64,000 nucleotides of DNA, taken from positions 3,132,001 through 3,196,000 of the forward strand of contig JAMJFZ010000770.1 in NCBI GenBank assembly GCA_026225945.1. The letters are read 5' to 3'. The position numbers were made by a program, and so were the translations under genes. Of this stretch, positions 12,636 to 26,029 are shown one piece after another (the stretch's first letter is position 1; every line of letters begins with the position of its first letter). Source of the DNA: Cricetomys ansorgei. Its lineage: Eukaryota > Chordata > Mammalia > Rodentia > Nesomyidae. Under the pieces are notes generated by a model. The model ran no database searches. It was not told where the DNA came from and worked only from the letters and a program-made list of their open reading frames with translations.

Positions 12636-13440
12636 ACAAGAAAGGTAGCCAAGAGCTGCTTTTAATTCTCTGCATTTGAACACTGATCCCACCAGCACCG
12701 GGAATTGATCCCCTTTGTCTTTGAGGGTCATTCTTACGACACACACGCCCCTTTCGGTTATAAGATTTGCCCCTAAGCATTTCTGCTTGTCTTGCTGCCT
12801 GTCACGGAAGTGGCTAGACAAATCACGTATCTATATATTACGATCTTGCTCCTTGCTCCTTGTTTGACATAAGTCGTTAGCAAGCTCTAATCCCACCCAC
12901 TGCCACTTGAAATATCACTTTCGTGATGGCATTTGGAAATGCAGTTGTCATGGGCTTTCTTCCCTCCCAGGAGCTGGTTAAATGGATTAATTCCTACTTC
13001 ATAACTGGCTTTCTTTTTGCACAAGAACTAGCTTCTGCAAGTGAGATTAATGGGCACCTTCTTCCTAGAGGGCCAACCTAGGGGCAGTGGGGGGTGGGTG
13101 GATTTCGCTCTGCTATGCACACATTTCAGGTAGGGCTCACTCTCCTCTTGTTTTATAATGGCTTCTTTGGGGACACTCATTTACTCCCTGGGATATTTAC
13201 TGATATCCTGCCTCTCTACATAGCCCCACAGAGATTTGGGGTGCCAAGAAGCTAGGTGAAAACTCTCCCATCTTTCCCACTGCCCAGCATAGCCAGTAGA
13301 TAGAGAAGGTCACTTTGGCCTACATTTCAGAAGCAAGCATGGAGAGACACATCCCTAAGACCTCCTTTCTGGTATCAGGATGAATTAACAATATCAAGGC
13401 TCCAAACACTAAAGCCCCTAAATAACCAGAACGCCCCCCC

Positions 13441-13443
13441 CCC
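13441..13443. repeat. End of a poly-C run (about 13434-13443)
   Basis: A short homopolymer C tract next to a B3-like SINE; prone to sequencing length error. Confidence 0.6.
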
Positions 13444-13544
13444 ATCCTCCTAATGACAGTTTCCAATTCTCATCTGATACTCAGGGCCTTTTCAACCACC
13501 AATGGGCTTACACACACGGCAGAAGAATCTTATGATAACCCTGG

Positions 13545-13745
13545 GGGAGGGGAGATGACTGTTGCTGCAGAGAGCCTGAATTCTGTTCTCAGCACCCAAA
13601 CAACAGTAACTCCAATTTTAGGGGATCCAGTGCCATCTTCTTGCCTCCAGGGGACCAGGCACACAAGTGGAACACAAACATACAAGCAGGCAAATACACA
13701 CCCATACATAATATAAACAAATAGAAATAAAATATAAATATTTTA
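13545..13745 (+). mobile_element. B2/B3-type SINE, diverged
   Basis: The order 'ttctcagcacccaaac ... aggggatccagtgcc ... aggcacacaagtgg ... acatacaagcaggcaaatac' matches the B2/B3 body, followed by an A-rich tail with AATAAA-like units near 13725. Confidence 0.65.
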
Positions 13746-14345
13746 AAGAGAGTTCATTCCTGAAGGTTGAGTGAGAATTGAGGCTGGAACCAAGCAAAGT
13801 TCACACATCGGGGACAGGGACTTGGTGGTAACAATCCTCTAGAAACTACAGTCTCCCATGGCTTTGCCTCTGGGTCCTACTTATCAGTTCTCCTAGGAAC
13901 CCACTTCAGAAGTACCAGAGTGGGGCCCAGAAAAGAGAATTAGCATGCAAGATTCAGAGTTTTCCAAGGTAACCCAAAAAGTAAATACTCTTTGCTAGCA
14001 TATTTACATAATTAAGAAAACAAATTGTTTTCAAGCACCGATTTATCAGTCCAAACTGGCCCGTTTCATTTGCTAATTTCTAGACTCTCTGCTGTGGAAT
14101 CAAGTCCCTTAAGGCCCTCTCAGTTTTCTTTAAAAGGGTTTTCCAGGACTCACTCCACATACCTAACTTCCAAAGATTTGCTCAAAAGATTGGAGCCCAC
14201 AGTCGCTGCTCCAGTCCCAGGTTTGCCTTGATAAGGATCTAAAGCCAAGAGGCACAGACAAAGGCATCCTGCAACTCCACTCTCTGATGCTCTGCAGCTC
14301 TCTGAGTGACCTCGGCAAGGGCCCCCCTCACCCCACCATGGCCCC

Positions 14346-14372
14346 GGGGTGGGGTGGGGGGATGACTTGGGG
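14346..14372 (+). other. G-quadruplex-type sequence
   Basis: Four G runs of at least four with loops of 1, 1 and 7 nt, which meets the usual G4 rule on the plus strand (non-template with respect to nothing known here; the gene is on the other strand). Confidence 0.6.
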
Positions 14373-14558
14373 ATGAAGAAGAAAGGAAGAAAGAAAAGGC
14401 GAGCTGTAGTCCCATGCTGTGGCTCCTTGATGAATGTGGGTGTCTGAACTCCTGCCCTGGGCCTTAGTGAGGAGGAGCTGCCAATAAATACAGTGCTGGG
14501 GGCATAGTTGGCTGGCTCCGGAGAGGGGATGCTATATCCTCTGGAGAGCCTTGGGGGA

Positions 14559-14643
14559 GGGGGGCATCTCTGCAGGGCCCACTAGAGAGGGGGGGTGAGA
14601 GGGGGGCATCTCTGCAGGACCCACTAGAGGGGGGGGGTGAGAA
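14559..14643. repeat. 42-bp tandem duplication with G-rich spacer
   Basis: 'catctctgcaggg' at 14565 recurs at 14607 ('catctctgcagga'), each followed by 'cccactagag' and a G7-10 run. Two copies, almost identical. Confidence 0.85.
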
Positions 14644-16569
14644 GGGAGGTAATGAAGCCAGGACACCATATTGTCATCCCAATCTTGGGTCAAAGCGGGG
14701 ACCTCCTCCAGCTCATCAATGAGAGGTGTGCCTCCCGGAATCAGCTCCAGAAAGGAAAGGTACCATGACACTTACCTGGAGTGTAGGTCACCCAGGGGTC
14801 AAAAGTAGTTCCAAGCTGGGTCACCTCCCATATACAGCTAATTTTGTTTACGAGTCCTAGGGGCCCAAAAGCCACTAGAAAGTTAAGAAAAGAAAGGAAA
14901 GAAGAAAGATGAAGGAAGGGAGGAAGGAAGGAAGCCAGGCCAGCCTGGCATGCACAAGCTCCCTTGACCAGGAGAGGAAGAACAATGAGGTCTGATATGG
15001 CTCAGACTTTGGGCATTGGGTTCTGAGTCCCAGAGATGGAGCAAACCTCTAACTCAGGCAGCTTGCTGATGTAGGACTGAACAAGGATTCTGACGACTGG
15101 GAGATGTCACCTTTGTGGGCTCAGGTACTCAGTGGGAAGGTAGAGTGAACAGGGAAGCCCTAGGTGGGTATGTACCTAGTCCTTGCGAAACATGGTGAAG
15201 ATAAGGGATGTGGACAGAAAGGACTGTTGCTCTGAAGTACCAGTACAAAGACGGGTCACAGGGCACCAGGTACACAGAAGCTAAGTTGCCTAAAGATCAA
15301 ATGACAGCACTGAGTGTGTGCCACCTCCTGGGCTTTGCCTCCTTTTGCATGATCAGGACACAGAGTCACATCATTGCTAGACACTGTTCCCTCTCCTATC
15401 CTTCCTCCTTAGCCCCAGCGAGTCCTTCTTAATCTTGAAGATGGAAGACACAGGTAAGATTTGGCCTGTGAGCAGTGCAGGTGTTGCCTGTGTTGCCATA
15501 GGAGTCTAGAAGTTTACCTACACTAGAGACACAGTGCAGTGCCACCAGGCCGGGTTCCCTCTATTCCTACCAACACCTGGACATTGAATGCCTGCTGGTT
15601 GATGTGCAAGAGCCAGTGCTTTCTAAGGACTAACACACAGCATCCTTATGTCCTCTTTGCCATATAGAAGGTAATATAGGGATAAAGAAGTCAGGCAGAA
15701 TTTGAAAAGTTAGCCTTGATACATCCTCTACATGCTACACATTATACTGTCTGACATGGGAAAACTAGACTCAGCTTTGATAGTGGCCATCTGAGCCATA
15801 CAGCCAGAATAATGAGCAGAACTGTTGTATTATATATACTCTTAGCATATGAAGAAACAAATTGTTGCTTTGCTTCTTTTTAAAATCCAGCCTTTGTACA
15901 TTTTTACCCACTTGCTGTTGGCAAGGGCAGCTCCATCTGAGATGGAATGGGAAGGAGTCCTCTTTACCTCCCTTTTTCCATCATAGTGTACAATGCTCCT
16001 TCCTGGAATCCCAGCATGGCTCCTTATCCCAGGCCCAGGCAACCTTCTCAGAACCCCACATTTGGCTTCTGCCCAAATCCTATAATCATTTCATTTTGAA
16101 AACAACACCAGCCCCTGCCTCTCACCTTTACTCAGCATGTCCGAGAAACCCTACAATTTCCAGGTTATTGGAGATCCAGGAAAGCTTTCGGCAGGGCTGA
16201 CGGTGGTGGGGGAGTGAGGTGGGGACTCATGAGTAGGCTCAGAATGCCCCCTTTAATCCCGAGGAACTGCCTGTCCCCTACCTGCTCAGCTGGCAAGGGT
16301 TCAGACCCCAGGATCTGTACTTGTTAGGGCCCCTCAACTGGACTGATGCTGATGAAGAACTTGACAGGCATGTGTGGGAGCTGCTCCCAGGGCTGGAGTG
16401 GAAGCGGGAAAAAGTATTGCTGTGTTTCTGGACTCACTGAGGAACTCAAGAGGCAGAGGTTGAAACAGTTGGGCTTTCAGAGTCTACTGCACCCTCTTTT
16501 TAAATGACTGAGACCACCCAACAGCAGGTTCTGATGAAGACCGAGTAGACATACAAGATAGGTTGAGAA

Positions 16570-16830
16570 GCCATGGTGTTGGATGAATTGCATGCCTTCC
16601 CAAATGTTGAAGTACTAGCCCCAGGATCTGTAAAAGAGACACTGTTCAGAAACAGAGTCTTTGCACAAAATCAAGTTAAGATGAGGTCATGAGTGTGGGC
16701 CCTAGTCCAGCATGACTGATGTCCTTGAGAAAAGGGGACATTTGGATACAACAGGCAGACATGTGTACCCTCTTTAGGGAGGACTGTGTTAGTTTTAGAG
16801 ACTGCAGAAGCTTCATAGCCACAGTTAGAG
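16570..16830 (+). mobile_element. MLT1-type LTR remnant (ERVL-MaLR)
   Basis: The segment follows the MLT1 LTR order: 'atgttgaagtactagcccc', 'gttaagatgaggtcat', 'gggccctagtccagcatgac', then 'gtccttgagaaaaggggaca'. Non-coding, old and diverged. Confidence 0.6.
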
Positions 16831-18689
16831 AGCTTCTAGCAGCCTGAGGGGGCCCCAGGACTGCTCCTTCCCTGGCACCTTCATAAGAGCTTGGCAGGGC
16901 CCACTCCAGTGTTTCAAGTATTTATTTTGTTTAATGCTGTCTCTCTGGTTAAAAGGCGAGCTCTTTGTCAACTAGAACTGTTGCCTGGTACAAGTTGTGT
17001 TGATAGTTTCTAAAATATGTCCTACAGCTGCTTAATAAATACTCTCTGCATAAAGGAGACCAAAAACAGTTGCCTGAATTAATGAGAATGAAGAAATGAA
17101 TGAATGTACAGTGACTAATCAATCACAGGCTCCAGAGATCTGCATGTCCTGGCTACCTGAGCCTGCCTACCCAGGGACTAGGTTGCCAGCCTGCTGTCTG
17201 GCAGAACACAAGCTATTTCCTAGGGAGGAAGTCTGTTTGGACAGGAAGCTTAGGCTAGTTAACAAAGGGGCCAGGAAGTGGTGGGTACATGCCACATGAG
17301 CCAAGCCTCTAATGAACCTTTCCCCATTGATTTCTACAGTTGCCTTTGAAGGGAGGGAGTACAGAGGCAGCTCAGATATTCATGCCTTGGCAGACCTAGG
17401 GATTTTATTGCTTCTCCCAGGACAGAGCTCTAATGGAGGTTTCCAGGTGGCTCTAGGTCTGGACCCACATAAGTTCCTTGGAGCTCAAAATGCAATTTCC
17501 TTTCCTGCCAGAGCAGTCCGTCCGTCTGTCTGTCTGTCTACTTGTATTACTGGACACTTCTCCAGGCAGCGTAGGGGGTCAGTGCCCACTTTGCACAGGT
17601 CAAAAGTGAGGTTCAGATAGGGAAAGGGCTTGAGGTTACAAGGCACATTTACCAGGGTGGGGAGCAGGTAGGGCTGCAACCCTGGGCACTCAGCAGCTCC
17701 TCTTTTTAAACGAGGAAATGGAAGCTCAGAGAAGTGCAGGGGCTGCTTTCTATCACACAGCAAAATTAGCAGCCAGGAAAAGTTCTGCAGCCCTGAGCTG
17801 CCTTTCCCAGCCCAGTGCTTTTGCCTATACCTCATGAAAATGGTGGTGACTGACTTGTCACCTAGGTGTGTAAATTGAGGATGGCAGCAAGAAGGGAGGT
17901 GTTGGGGGAGGACACAGGAGATTCTGTCCTGGTAGGCTTAGTTTCTGAAGGCCCTGGTGCTTGGGGTACTAGAGAAGGGGAAAGCAGAGGTGAGTTGAGT
18001 GGGGGAGCATGCCCTGACACCTCAGTGCTCTGGGCAGAAGTTTCAGAACTCTGCAGGCTCAGGAGGTTTGCCAGGAACTATCACCTGGTGCCATCTTTCC
18101 CTCTTCTCCATGCTGTCTAGGGTGAGAAGGGGATCTCCTGGCTGCCTGCTTCTTACCAGCCCCATTTCCCACAGTGGCTCAGGTGAGGTAGCAGCTTCTT
18201 CCTTTCCCCAGTGTGGTCCTAGATGCCCCCCACTTCCAGGGGCTCTGAACATGAGCAGACAGGCCACACAGGAATGTCTGTCTGGGGAGAATCTGAAGGT
18301 AGCTGCCAGGCCAGGGCAAGAAGTGGGAGGCCTGATGTTGAAATCAGGATCCTCAGAGCTGAGCTCAGCCGAGTAGCACATTCCTGGCAGGGAGAAAACT
18401 CCATGGGCCACTGGGGACCAATGGCAGGTCACCGTCTTTCTCTAGGCCCTGGTTTCCTTTCACTACAAGGAAAGACAGCTAGTATGGATTCTGTATCACT
18501 CTTTGTGATGAAGGGTACCGACTTCCCTCTGTCTAGTTGGGAAAGCCCCAAGAAGCCGCAACCCCAATGGGGTGACCTTGCTAATCTCCTGGAAAGGTGG
18601 CTCTGGGGCAGGCAAGAGACCCGAAAATACCCATCATTTTGTCAAGACCAAGAATCTACTTCTAAAGTAGCAGACACACAGTGACTTTT

Positions 18690-18850
18690 TGCCTCTCCAT
18701 TCCTTGGAGCTTATTTATATGGGTCTAATCTATTCAACTAGATACTCCATGAAGGCAGGGGCTCTATCTGCTTTGTTTGCTGCCACATCCCTGATGATTC
18801 TACACACAACAGGTGCTCAAAAAATGTTTATTTAATGACTAATGGCAAAC
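18690..18850 (+). mobile_element. L2 3'-end fragment
   Basis: 'ccatgaaggcaggggctcta' and 'caggtgctcaaaaaatgttt' are typical of L2 3' ends. Diverged. Confidence 0.6.
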
Positions 18851-19264
18851 CAACTTATTAACTTAGTGGTAGGATTTCAGCTTTACCTTTTCACTGTCTA
18901 TATTCCATGATTATTCTAGAAATAATATGTATATTATTTTTAGGATTATAAAAAACATAATCAACTTTCTCATTCTAGAATTAGTTAAATCCAAAGTAAA
19001 AACCTTTTTCCCTCTGAAAAGTGATGTATACTGTATTCATAACCACCAACTTGGGCATCAAGTATGAAACAACCTCTTAACACCAACCGAGTTTCAGAGG
19101 CCTGGAATACTGGTGGCCCAGGCGAGGTGTGGCCGGTGGACATGCTGGAGACTTGTCTTCCTATCCCTTCCAACATGTCTTGCTTCCACCCTCGTAGATC
19201 CCTGTTCCATGCTCTGAACTGTGTTTTCTGCCTCTGGTCCCATCTCCCTCTTACCTGCTAAGGC

Positions 19265-19510
19265 TTCTAAATGGCAAATCTAACCATGCCATTCATCTTG
19301 CCTAAAAAGTGCCCTGGCTCCCTACATCTGCCAGGATCAAGTCCAAGGTATAGTTTCTTAGACTGCCATTCATGGCCTCAAATTATGTGATCCTAGGCTT
19401 GGATGGCTCTTATCTGATGCTTGCTGTAGTGCTTGTGTGCATGGACCCTGATTTGCTTGCTTTATTTGTGCCACTGTTCTCCCGACCTGCCAGTCAATGT
19501 CTAAGCAGCA
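19265..19510 (+). mobile_element. L2 fragment
   Basis: 'agtgccctggctccctacat', 'aggatcaagtccaaggta' and 'gccattcatggcctcaaa' follow the L2 3' region in order. Confidence 0.6.
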
Positions 19511-19664
19511 GCGGGGTGCCAACTTGGAGTTGGGAAGAAACCTGTTGGCCACACAGGAGTGGCAGGGCAGTAGAGCCTCAGCTCCCATCCACCAAGCTCT
19601 GGGATGTTCCTGCCAGTAGCCCAGGGTGTCAAAGAGGCCTCATGTCTGGTCCACTATGGTGTGG

Positions 19665-20015
19665 GGACACTATAGTCTAAATGCTGTGTCCCCAGGTTAC
19701 AACATTGTGCGTTGAAATCTGCTATCTAATATGAGACCATGAAGAGGGGGGTCCTTTAGGAGGTGAGAACGACATGAGATCTGCACCTTCAGGAGGAGAC
19801 GATTTCCCAGATGAAGAGGCTTCAGGAAGCCTTGGCACTCCTCCTGCCAGGAAAGGATGGAGGAAGAAGGTGCCAGCAGATACCAAGGGCCCTTCCCAGG
19901 GCTGAATCTGCTGGTATTTTTGGTCTTGGACTTCCCAGTCTCTCTGCTGTGAGCTGGAACTTTCTGTTGTCTATAAATAACCAAGGCTGAAGTGTTTGGT
20001 TATAGCATGTTGCAT
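19665..20015 (+). mobile_element. MLT1-type LTR (ERVL-MaLR)
   Basis: Nearly full LTR pattern: 'taaatgctgtgtcccc', 'gttgaaatctgctatcta', 'tcctttaggaggtgagaa', 'ctgaatctgctggtattt', 'tcttggacttcccagtct', and the end 'ctttctgttgtctataaata'. Short insertions are present. No retroviral genes are attached. Confidence 0.7.
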
Positions 20016-20384
20016 GCTGCCTGCTCTCTGCTTCAGCTTACTCAGCTGAGATGTGCAGTGTGGCAGCCCTGGGATCCAAGCCATTGCTGCTGAATGCTCT
20101 GGAGCACAGAGAGCCCACACCCACCTTGGGTTCCAGACAGACCTGGGAGCATGGTATGTAATTGAATTCGGCTTAATTAACTCATTGAGCCAAGGAACAG
20201 TCATTACTGACAGAGCCCTGGGTGTCAAGAGGTGGCTGGAAGTCAGGAACTAAGAGATAGCACTAGATCCTCTAGGCATCCACACCCTCAGAACCCTTAA
20301 CTCCTCAGATGCTGGGAGCCCAAAGGTAGGGGGCACTGCTCTTGTCATACATCCTGAGTGATGCAGTAAAGAGATTAGAACCTG

Positions 20385-20645
20385 CCTCCTTTGTACCCAG
20401 AGCTTCTACAATGCTCTTCCCTCTGCCTGGGATGCCCTTCCTCAACCACATTCAGGGCAGCTCTATGGGGCCTCCCAGTAAGGTTAGTTCCTCAGCCAAT
20501 CCTTCCTAAGTTCTCATCCATGAGGCGCCTTCATTTCCTCTGTAAAGACATCTCCAGAGAACTTACTGTAGGGCGAAGATGATGCTCACCTCACAGTGTT
20601 CACTGTGTCTAGCACAGGGTCAGGCACATAGCCCTGTAAAGATGG
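20385..20645 (+). mobile_element. L2 fragment
   Basis: 'ttccctctgcctgggatgcc' and the following Pro/Ser-rich-looking stretch down to 'agcacagggtcaggcacata' follow the L2 3' consensus. Confidence 0.6.
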
Positions 20646-20999
20646 GAGAGGCCTTGCTTCGAGGCTAAGAGCTAGAGGTGTCAGGTATGAGCCTTCAACT
20701 TGAGATGAGAAAGATGGGCTCAGGGCCCTATGCTTGCAAAGAAAGCCAGAGCTACATGATGTCTGCTGTTATGGTCAAGTGAAAGAATAGGCTAATTCAA
20801 GCGGAGACAAGCCTCTGCATCTCAAAGAAATTGGCATGTGGATGAAGTTCAGGTCTGGTGAACTGAGTCAGTGTTCCACTGGCCTAGGTCAGGAGGCAGC
20901 GCTCCTGCCCACTTCAACCCCTCTGGCTGTCCCCAGATTTCTAGACATCTTCCTTCCTCCTTCAGGGACACAGCCTAAGATGGGACTCAGGTATGCCTG

Positions 21000-21155
21000 G
21001 GTCTGAATTCTAGACCTGCCATTTGCTAGTTGGGAGGTCTCCAGCAAGTCGCTCACCTCCTTGTGCCCCAGTTTAAGATTTTTGTTGAGAGCAAAGGAGA
21101 GGGTGAATGTGTCATGTTTGCCCAGGACGATGAAGAGTCAATAAAATCCCACTCC
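21000..21155 (+). repeat. MIR-like fragment
   Basis: 'gggtctgaattctagacctg', 'ccatttgctagttgggaggt' and 'ctcacctccttgtgccccag' match the MIR core and 3' half. Confidence 0.55.
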
Positions 21156-21377
21156 TTAGTCAGTGCATAGAGCTGAGAAGCTTCTGTCTGAAGTGCCTGG
21201 CCCCAGAAGTGTCTCAGATTTCTGGGTTCAGTGGGTTGTAAAATATGTGCATATACATATACTGAGAAGGGGACCCAAGTCTAACACTAATTTTCAAGTC
21301 ACAGACACCTTATGAAAATAGTCTATAGGAAAAAATGTAACAACACAGTGCACTTATTGTTAAAAATTAAAAAATGA

Positions 21378-21590
21378 GGGCTTATATAGACCAGGTTAAT
21401 CTCAAGATGTAGCTGAGGAGGACTTTGAATTCCTAACTTTCCTGCCTCTACTGTTAGAGTGCTGGGGTGGCAGGTGTGTGCCACTAAGCTTGGCTTTATG
21501 CAGTGCTGGGGTTCAAACCCAGGATTTGTGTGTGACAGGCAAGTACTCTACCAAATGAATCACATGCCCAGCCCTGCACTGTATTTTGCC
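21378..21590 (-). mobile_element. B4-type SINE (antisense)
   Basis: Reverse complement of B1 ('gagtgctggggtggcaggtg') followed by the reverse complement of an ID head ('gcaagtactctaccaaatga ... cccagccctg'), the B4 arrangement. Confidence 0.65.
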
Positions 21591-21639
21591 TGTGACCTGT
21601 CTCAAGCAGTTGGGCACGGAATTTTCCATGAGTATTCAA

Positions 21640-21760
21640 CAGCCTGTAATTTAGCACCTGGGAGGTAGGATCAGGAGGACTAGGAAAGTTCAAGGCTAGC
21701 CTGAGTTATATGCGATCTTGGCTCAAAAAACTTTAAAAACAAAGAAACAACCCCTTCAAA
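21640..21760 (+). mobile_element. B1-type SINE fragment
   Basis: 'agcacctgggaggtaggatc', 'aggaggac', 'gttcaaggctagcctgag' and an A-rich tail mark a diverged sense B1 lacking its head. Confidence 0.6.
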
Positions 21761-24700
21761 ATACTTAGGATTGTTAGCAGTGGCAGGCAGAGCAACAGTG
21801 ACAGGTAGTGTGTGGTGTCAGTCTAACCCTGCGAGGGTCAGGGAGACCATGTTCTGGTCTCTGTGCTGGTCTCTTCTCTGATCAGACGGGACGTGGGTCA
21901 GTGATCCTCACAAACCCTCTGCACTCCAACAGAAGCAGGAAGCCCAGGGCCAACACTTAGGCTCAATATGTTATCTCCAGCAAGGTACTGCTCTCCTGCC
22001 TGACCTATCACCTAGCGCCTCCTCTTTCACAGGGGATTCTTTTTAGTGGGTGGAGGACAATATCCTGTACCTGCTCTGTCTCAGTCAATGGCAAACAAAG
22101 TACAGCTCACTTCTACAACATCTCATCCTATCTTCCACAAAAACAAGCCCAGCAGGGAGGGAATCATAGCTCCATTTCTTGATATACCACAGGAAGTGCA
22201 GAATGGTAATGCTAATTTTCTAAAGCCACACAGAAGTAAGAGCTGGGGCTCTGCTCTGGTAGAATTTGTGCTTCGTATGTCTGGGGCTCTAGGTTTGAGC
22301 TTTAGCACCAGTAATTAAGTAAATGAAGCCATCACTCAAAAGCAGGCAAGGACACGGCAAGCCTAGGGAAGCAGTCGCTGCAATGAGATTTTCCCAAGAT
22401 GGAACCTCCTTGTCCCATCCTTGTTACTCAAATCATTTAAGTCCAATGCCTGCACTGGTCACTGAAAGCCAACCTTCAACCACACTGGACTGGCCAGGAA
22501 ATGGACTTAGATAACAAATGGCTGACAACAAGAGAAATGTCTACCTCCTCGCAGAATCTGAAGTCCTGGCCGTTCCAGGTGGTATGCATGGTACCCTGCT
22601 GCTCAATGCACAAGGGTGCACTTGCAGGGGCTGGTGTTCTGGGACCTTAGCTGAGATGCCATCTTTGTGCTACTTGATTAGCTAGGTGATAGGAGTCCCA
22701 CATAGAGGTAAGGGAGCCCTTCCCTCTAAGGGGAGGGGCCTGGGACTGTAAGTTTGAAATCCAACTGTGGTTCAATTTGGGCTCCAATGCCCTGGGGCTC
22801 AGCATCCTGCATCCATATTTAAAGGGTAGCCTCTCTTTTATTCTTTTTCTCCAGCTATAGTAGGAAAGGCACACACAAGGTCCAGCCTCAGAAGGGAAGC
22901 ATTTGAATCTCTCTCCAGGAATCACCAAGTTGCCCTCTTCACACAAAGGCATATAAACAAGTGTCTAGGCATCCTTCACAGCTGCTCATCTGGCTTCCTT
23001 ATGACTAGAGCCGCACTAACCTCCCATTTCTTCAGGGGATCTGCCTCTTCAGGGGAGGCAGGGTCTCCATTCTTTCTCCCAAACCTGTCTGCACATATAT
23101 GGATCCTGGCCTCTTGAGAGGGAGTGACTGCAAACATCTGCGGCACATTTGAGAGGGGGATCATGACCACAAAGAAACTCAAGGGAATAGGGCTATATGT
23201 TAGCTATGTCACTTCTATGGTTGAGGGAGTTCAGGAGCAGGCAGAACTAAATGGCAGTGGGCATCCTAGAGTTGTGCCTTAGACAGAGGAACATGATGTG
23301 ATGGTGACTCCAAGGTAGAGCATAGCTGAGCCAGCCAGGCCAGATTTGCAGAGAACTGATATCCCTGGGGGACAGGGAAAGACAAGATGAGGAGAACAGG
23401 AAGGAAGAAGGGACAGAAGTAGAAAAGGAAATAGAGAAAAAAGGAAATAGAGGAAGGGCATGGAGAGGAGGGAGAGACAGGGTGTTGCACAGAAAGATGC
23501 CTCAGGCCCCTAGGAAGTGGAGCCTACCCTGGCAACCCCAACATGAGTGCAGCACACACTTAGTATGTAGTTGTCCAGTTCTGCTCTTAACCTAGTCCCT
23601 CTCCAGCCCTGTAATCCTGAGCATTGGACTTGAGTCCTGTGAGCCTCAATGTCTTCATCCAGAAAAAGAAAGCATTCCATCATGAGCTGCTATGGTGAAA
23701 ATGGTAGAGGTCTGTGCCCTACTACTGTCTTGATCTCTTTGGCTCCAATCAAGTCTAGGTTAATGGCCAGCAGGAGCATCTACACAGCCCCTACTTTACC
23801 CTTACCCAGGCCTTGTGGTTCTTCTGACACTGTATCCCTCCTAAGCATGCTCCTGCTTGGTCCCTGTATGTGAGTTCTTTGAAGGTACAGACAATCTTGG
23901 GGCACACCGGTGCTTATGTTGCAGGGGTGAATTCAGCTTATTTTCAGCAGCAAGTTTCTGCTGACTATAATTACGAGGCAGTTTGAAAGGCAGACTCCTA
24001 GTAATTCCTGTTTCCTGCCAAAGACAATAGTGTCTCTTCATTCCAAACAGGTGAGACTGGGTCCTCTGGAATCCCCTGCAAAGAGTCCAACCCCTGGGCA
24101 GTGTTCCCCAGCTGGCCAGCCTCAACAAGTCTCCATGTTCCTAGGAAGGTAGTGAGGCATCTGTTAATGACAAGCCATTGGCCAGTTTTCCTGTTGTTAC
24201 TCACAGCCAAAGTGGGCCCTGCTTTCTTCTAGCCACCTGCCTGGCCACCGCCCTGTCCCCAGAGAGGGAATTATCAGTATGCAGAGCTTTCACTGCAAAA
24301 CACAAACACCTGGTTGCCTGGGCAGCACCTTGCCAGGGTGACAGGATCCAGATGGTCCCTTGAGAGATAGCAGGGTTGCCACGGAAACAGAATTGCTGCT
24401 GCTCTAGCTGAAAGACCGGGATTCTAGATGCACTGGACCCCAAGCTGAGAGAATTGAGGTGATTTTCATAAGGCTATACCAATAAGTTTCTAGCATGAAC
24501 CACAAAACAGAACTTTATAAACTGATCAGTACTCTGGTATCCAGTGTTTTGGGAGATGCCAGCTTCTGTGGCATATTTTGTCCATAAAGTATGGAATGAG
24601 GCCAGGATCAGGAGATGGAGGGGCTAAGCTGACACATCAGCCTTACCCTGCATCCTGAGCTGGACCCTGCCCTAGGTTGTCTCCACTTTGGTTTCTCATT

Positions 24701-25599
24701 CTAAGCTGCAACTATCCTATAAGCAGCTCTGGCCCTGAACCCATTGGAACCAATGGAGGTCACTGGAAATTGGCAGAAGAAGGGCTAGGGTCCTCCGGCC
24801 AGCACTGGTTCTAGCACCTGGTCTCCGAGCACCACTGTATGCATGCTGGCCTGGACAGCTCAACTGGGCAATAAGGCAGAGGTGCCATTCCTCCTTGACA
24901 CAGTGACTGATCCTAGGGAGGTAGAAGAGGTGGGGCCAGGGAACAGGAGAGGGAACACTGTGCCTGGAGTCAGTGACCAAGGCCACACACCCTCTTCCTC
25001 ATTGGCTTCTTCCTTCTGCTCTTCATCTGCAAGGGATCACCTGTACTGAGCTCCTCCCACTCCATTCTTTACCTTGTTATTGGTGTGTCAGCTTCCTAAG
25101 TCCCTGTAATGGGTTGGGTGATTATGATGACCAGCTCCAAGGTTGATAAAACACCCAGGACTGCGCCAGGCAGGAGCTCAATAAATGTTACTGTCTCCTT
25201 CCTTCCAATCTTGAGTTCTGAGAATTTTGCTGTTGAGACAAAGCTCTTGTCTAGGGCCCACACTGGGGATTGCTGTCCCTGTCCTGCTTCACTTAATCAA
25301 GTCTGCAACTGCCTGCCTCCCAAGCTGGGCTCAGCCCCTTCATGAGGGGAGGAGACACACACTGACTTCTATGGAAACCACAGCCCAGGGCTTCCGGACT
25401 TGGAGTCTCAGGGAGTCCACACTCCTGCACCTGGGATTTAGCACCTCCCCGCTGCCCAGGGGGTGCAGCTAGCATTTACCTTGTTTGCAACAGATGCAAA
25501 TGGGTGCCTTGCTTTTTAGACCCCAGCTTTTGTGCTCCCCAAGGAATGCTAGGTATCCCAGGAGACTGGATGCCAGTGTGCTGAGTAAAATTGCCATCA

Positions 25600-25790
25600 C
25601 TAGACACTAGGCTCTGTTCTAAGCACCCTTCATAGTCCAATCAGCTGAATCTTGTAATGCTGAAACTGTCAAAGAGTCCCTTCTCTTAAACACACACAAA
25701 GGTTGATGACTTTTCCAAAGCCACACAGCTGGTAAGTAGGGGGCTGGGTGGTACAGAGCCAGGCAGGCTGCTTCTGAGTCTGAATGTTTT
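25600..25790 (-). repeat. MIR-like fragment
   Basis: 'ccaaagccacacagctggta' is the reversed MIR core, preceded by the expected 'atcttgtaatgctgaaact' region. Confidence 0.55.
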
Positions 25791-26029
25791 AATTTCACTG
25801 CTACTTTTCTCTATGATCTAGTTTAATGGTTGCTAGAAAGAGTTCTTGATGTCAATCAGGGCCAGTTCATCTGCTCATCACAACAAATATTGGATGACCC
25901 GAAAGATGGGAAGATATTTAACCTATGGCAGAGACAAATCCCTGCCATATATTTAACACTGCCATACGCAAGAATTTCAGGCTGTCTGGATAGCTCTTGA
26001 CCCATTAGCATTTTATTATTTATAATTCA

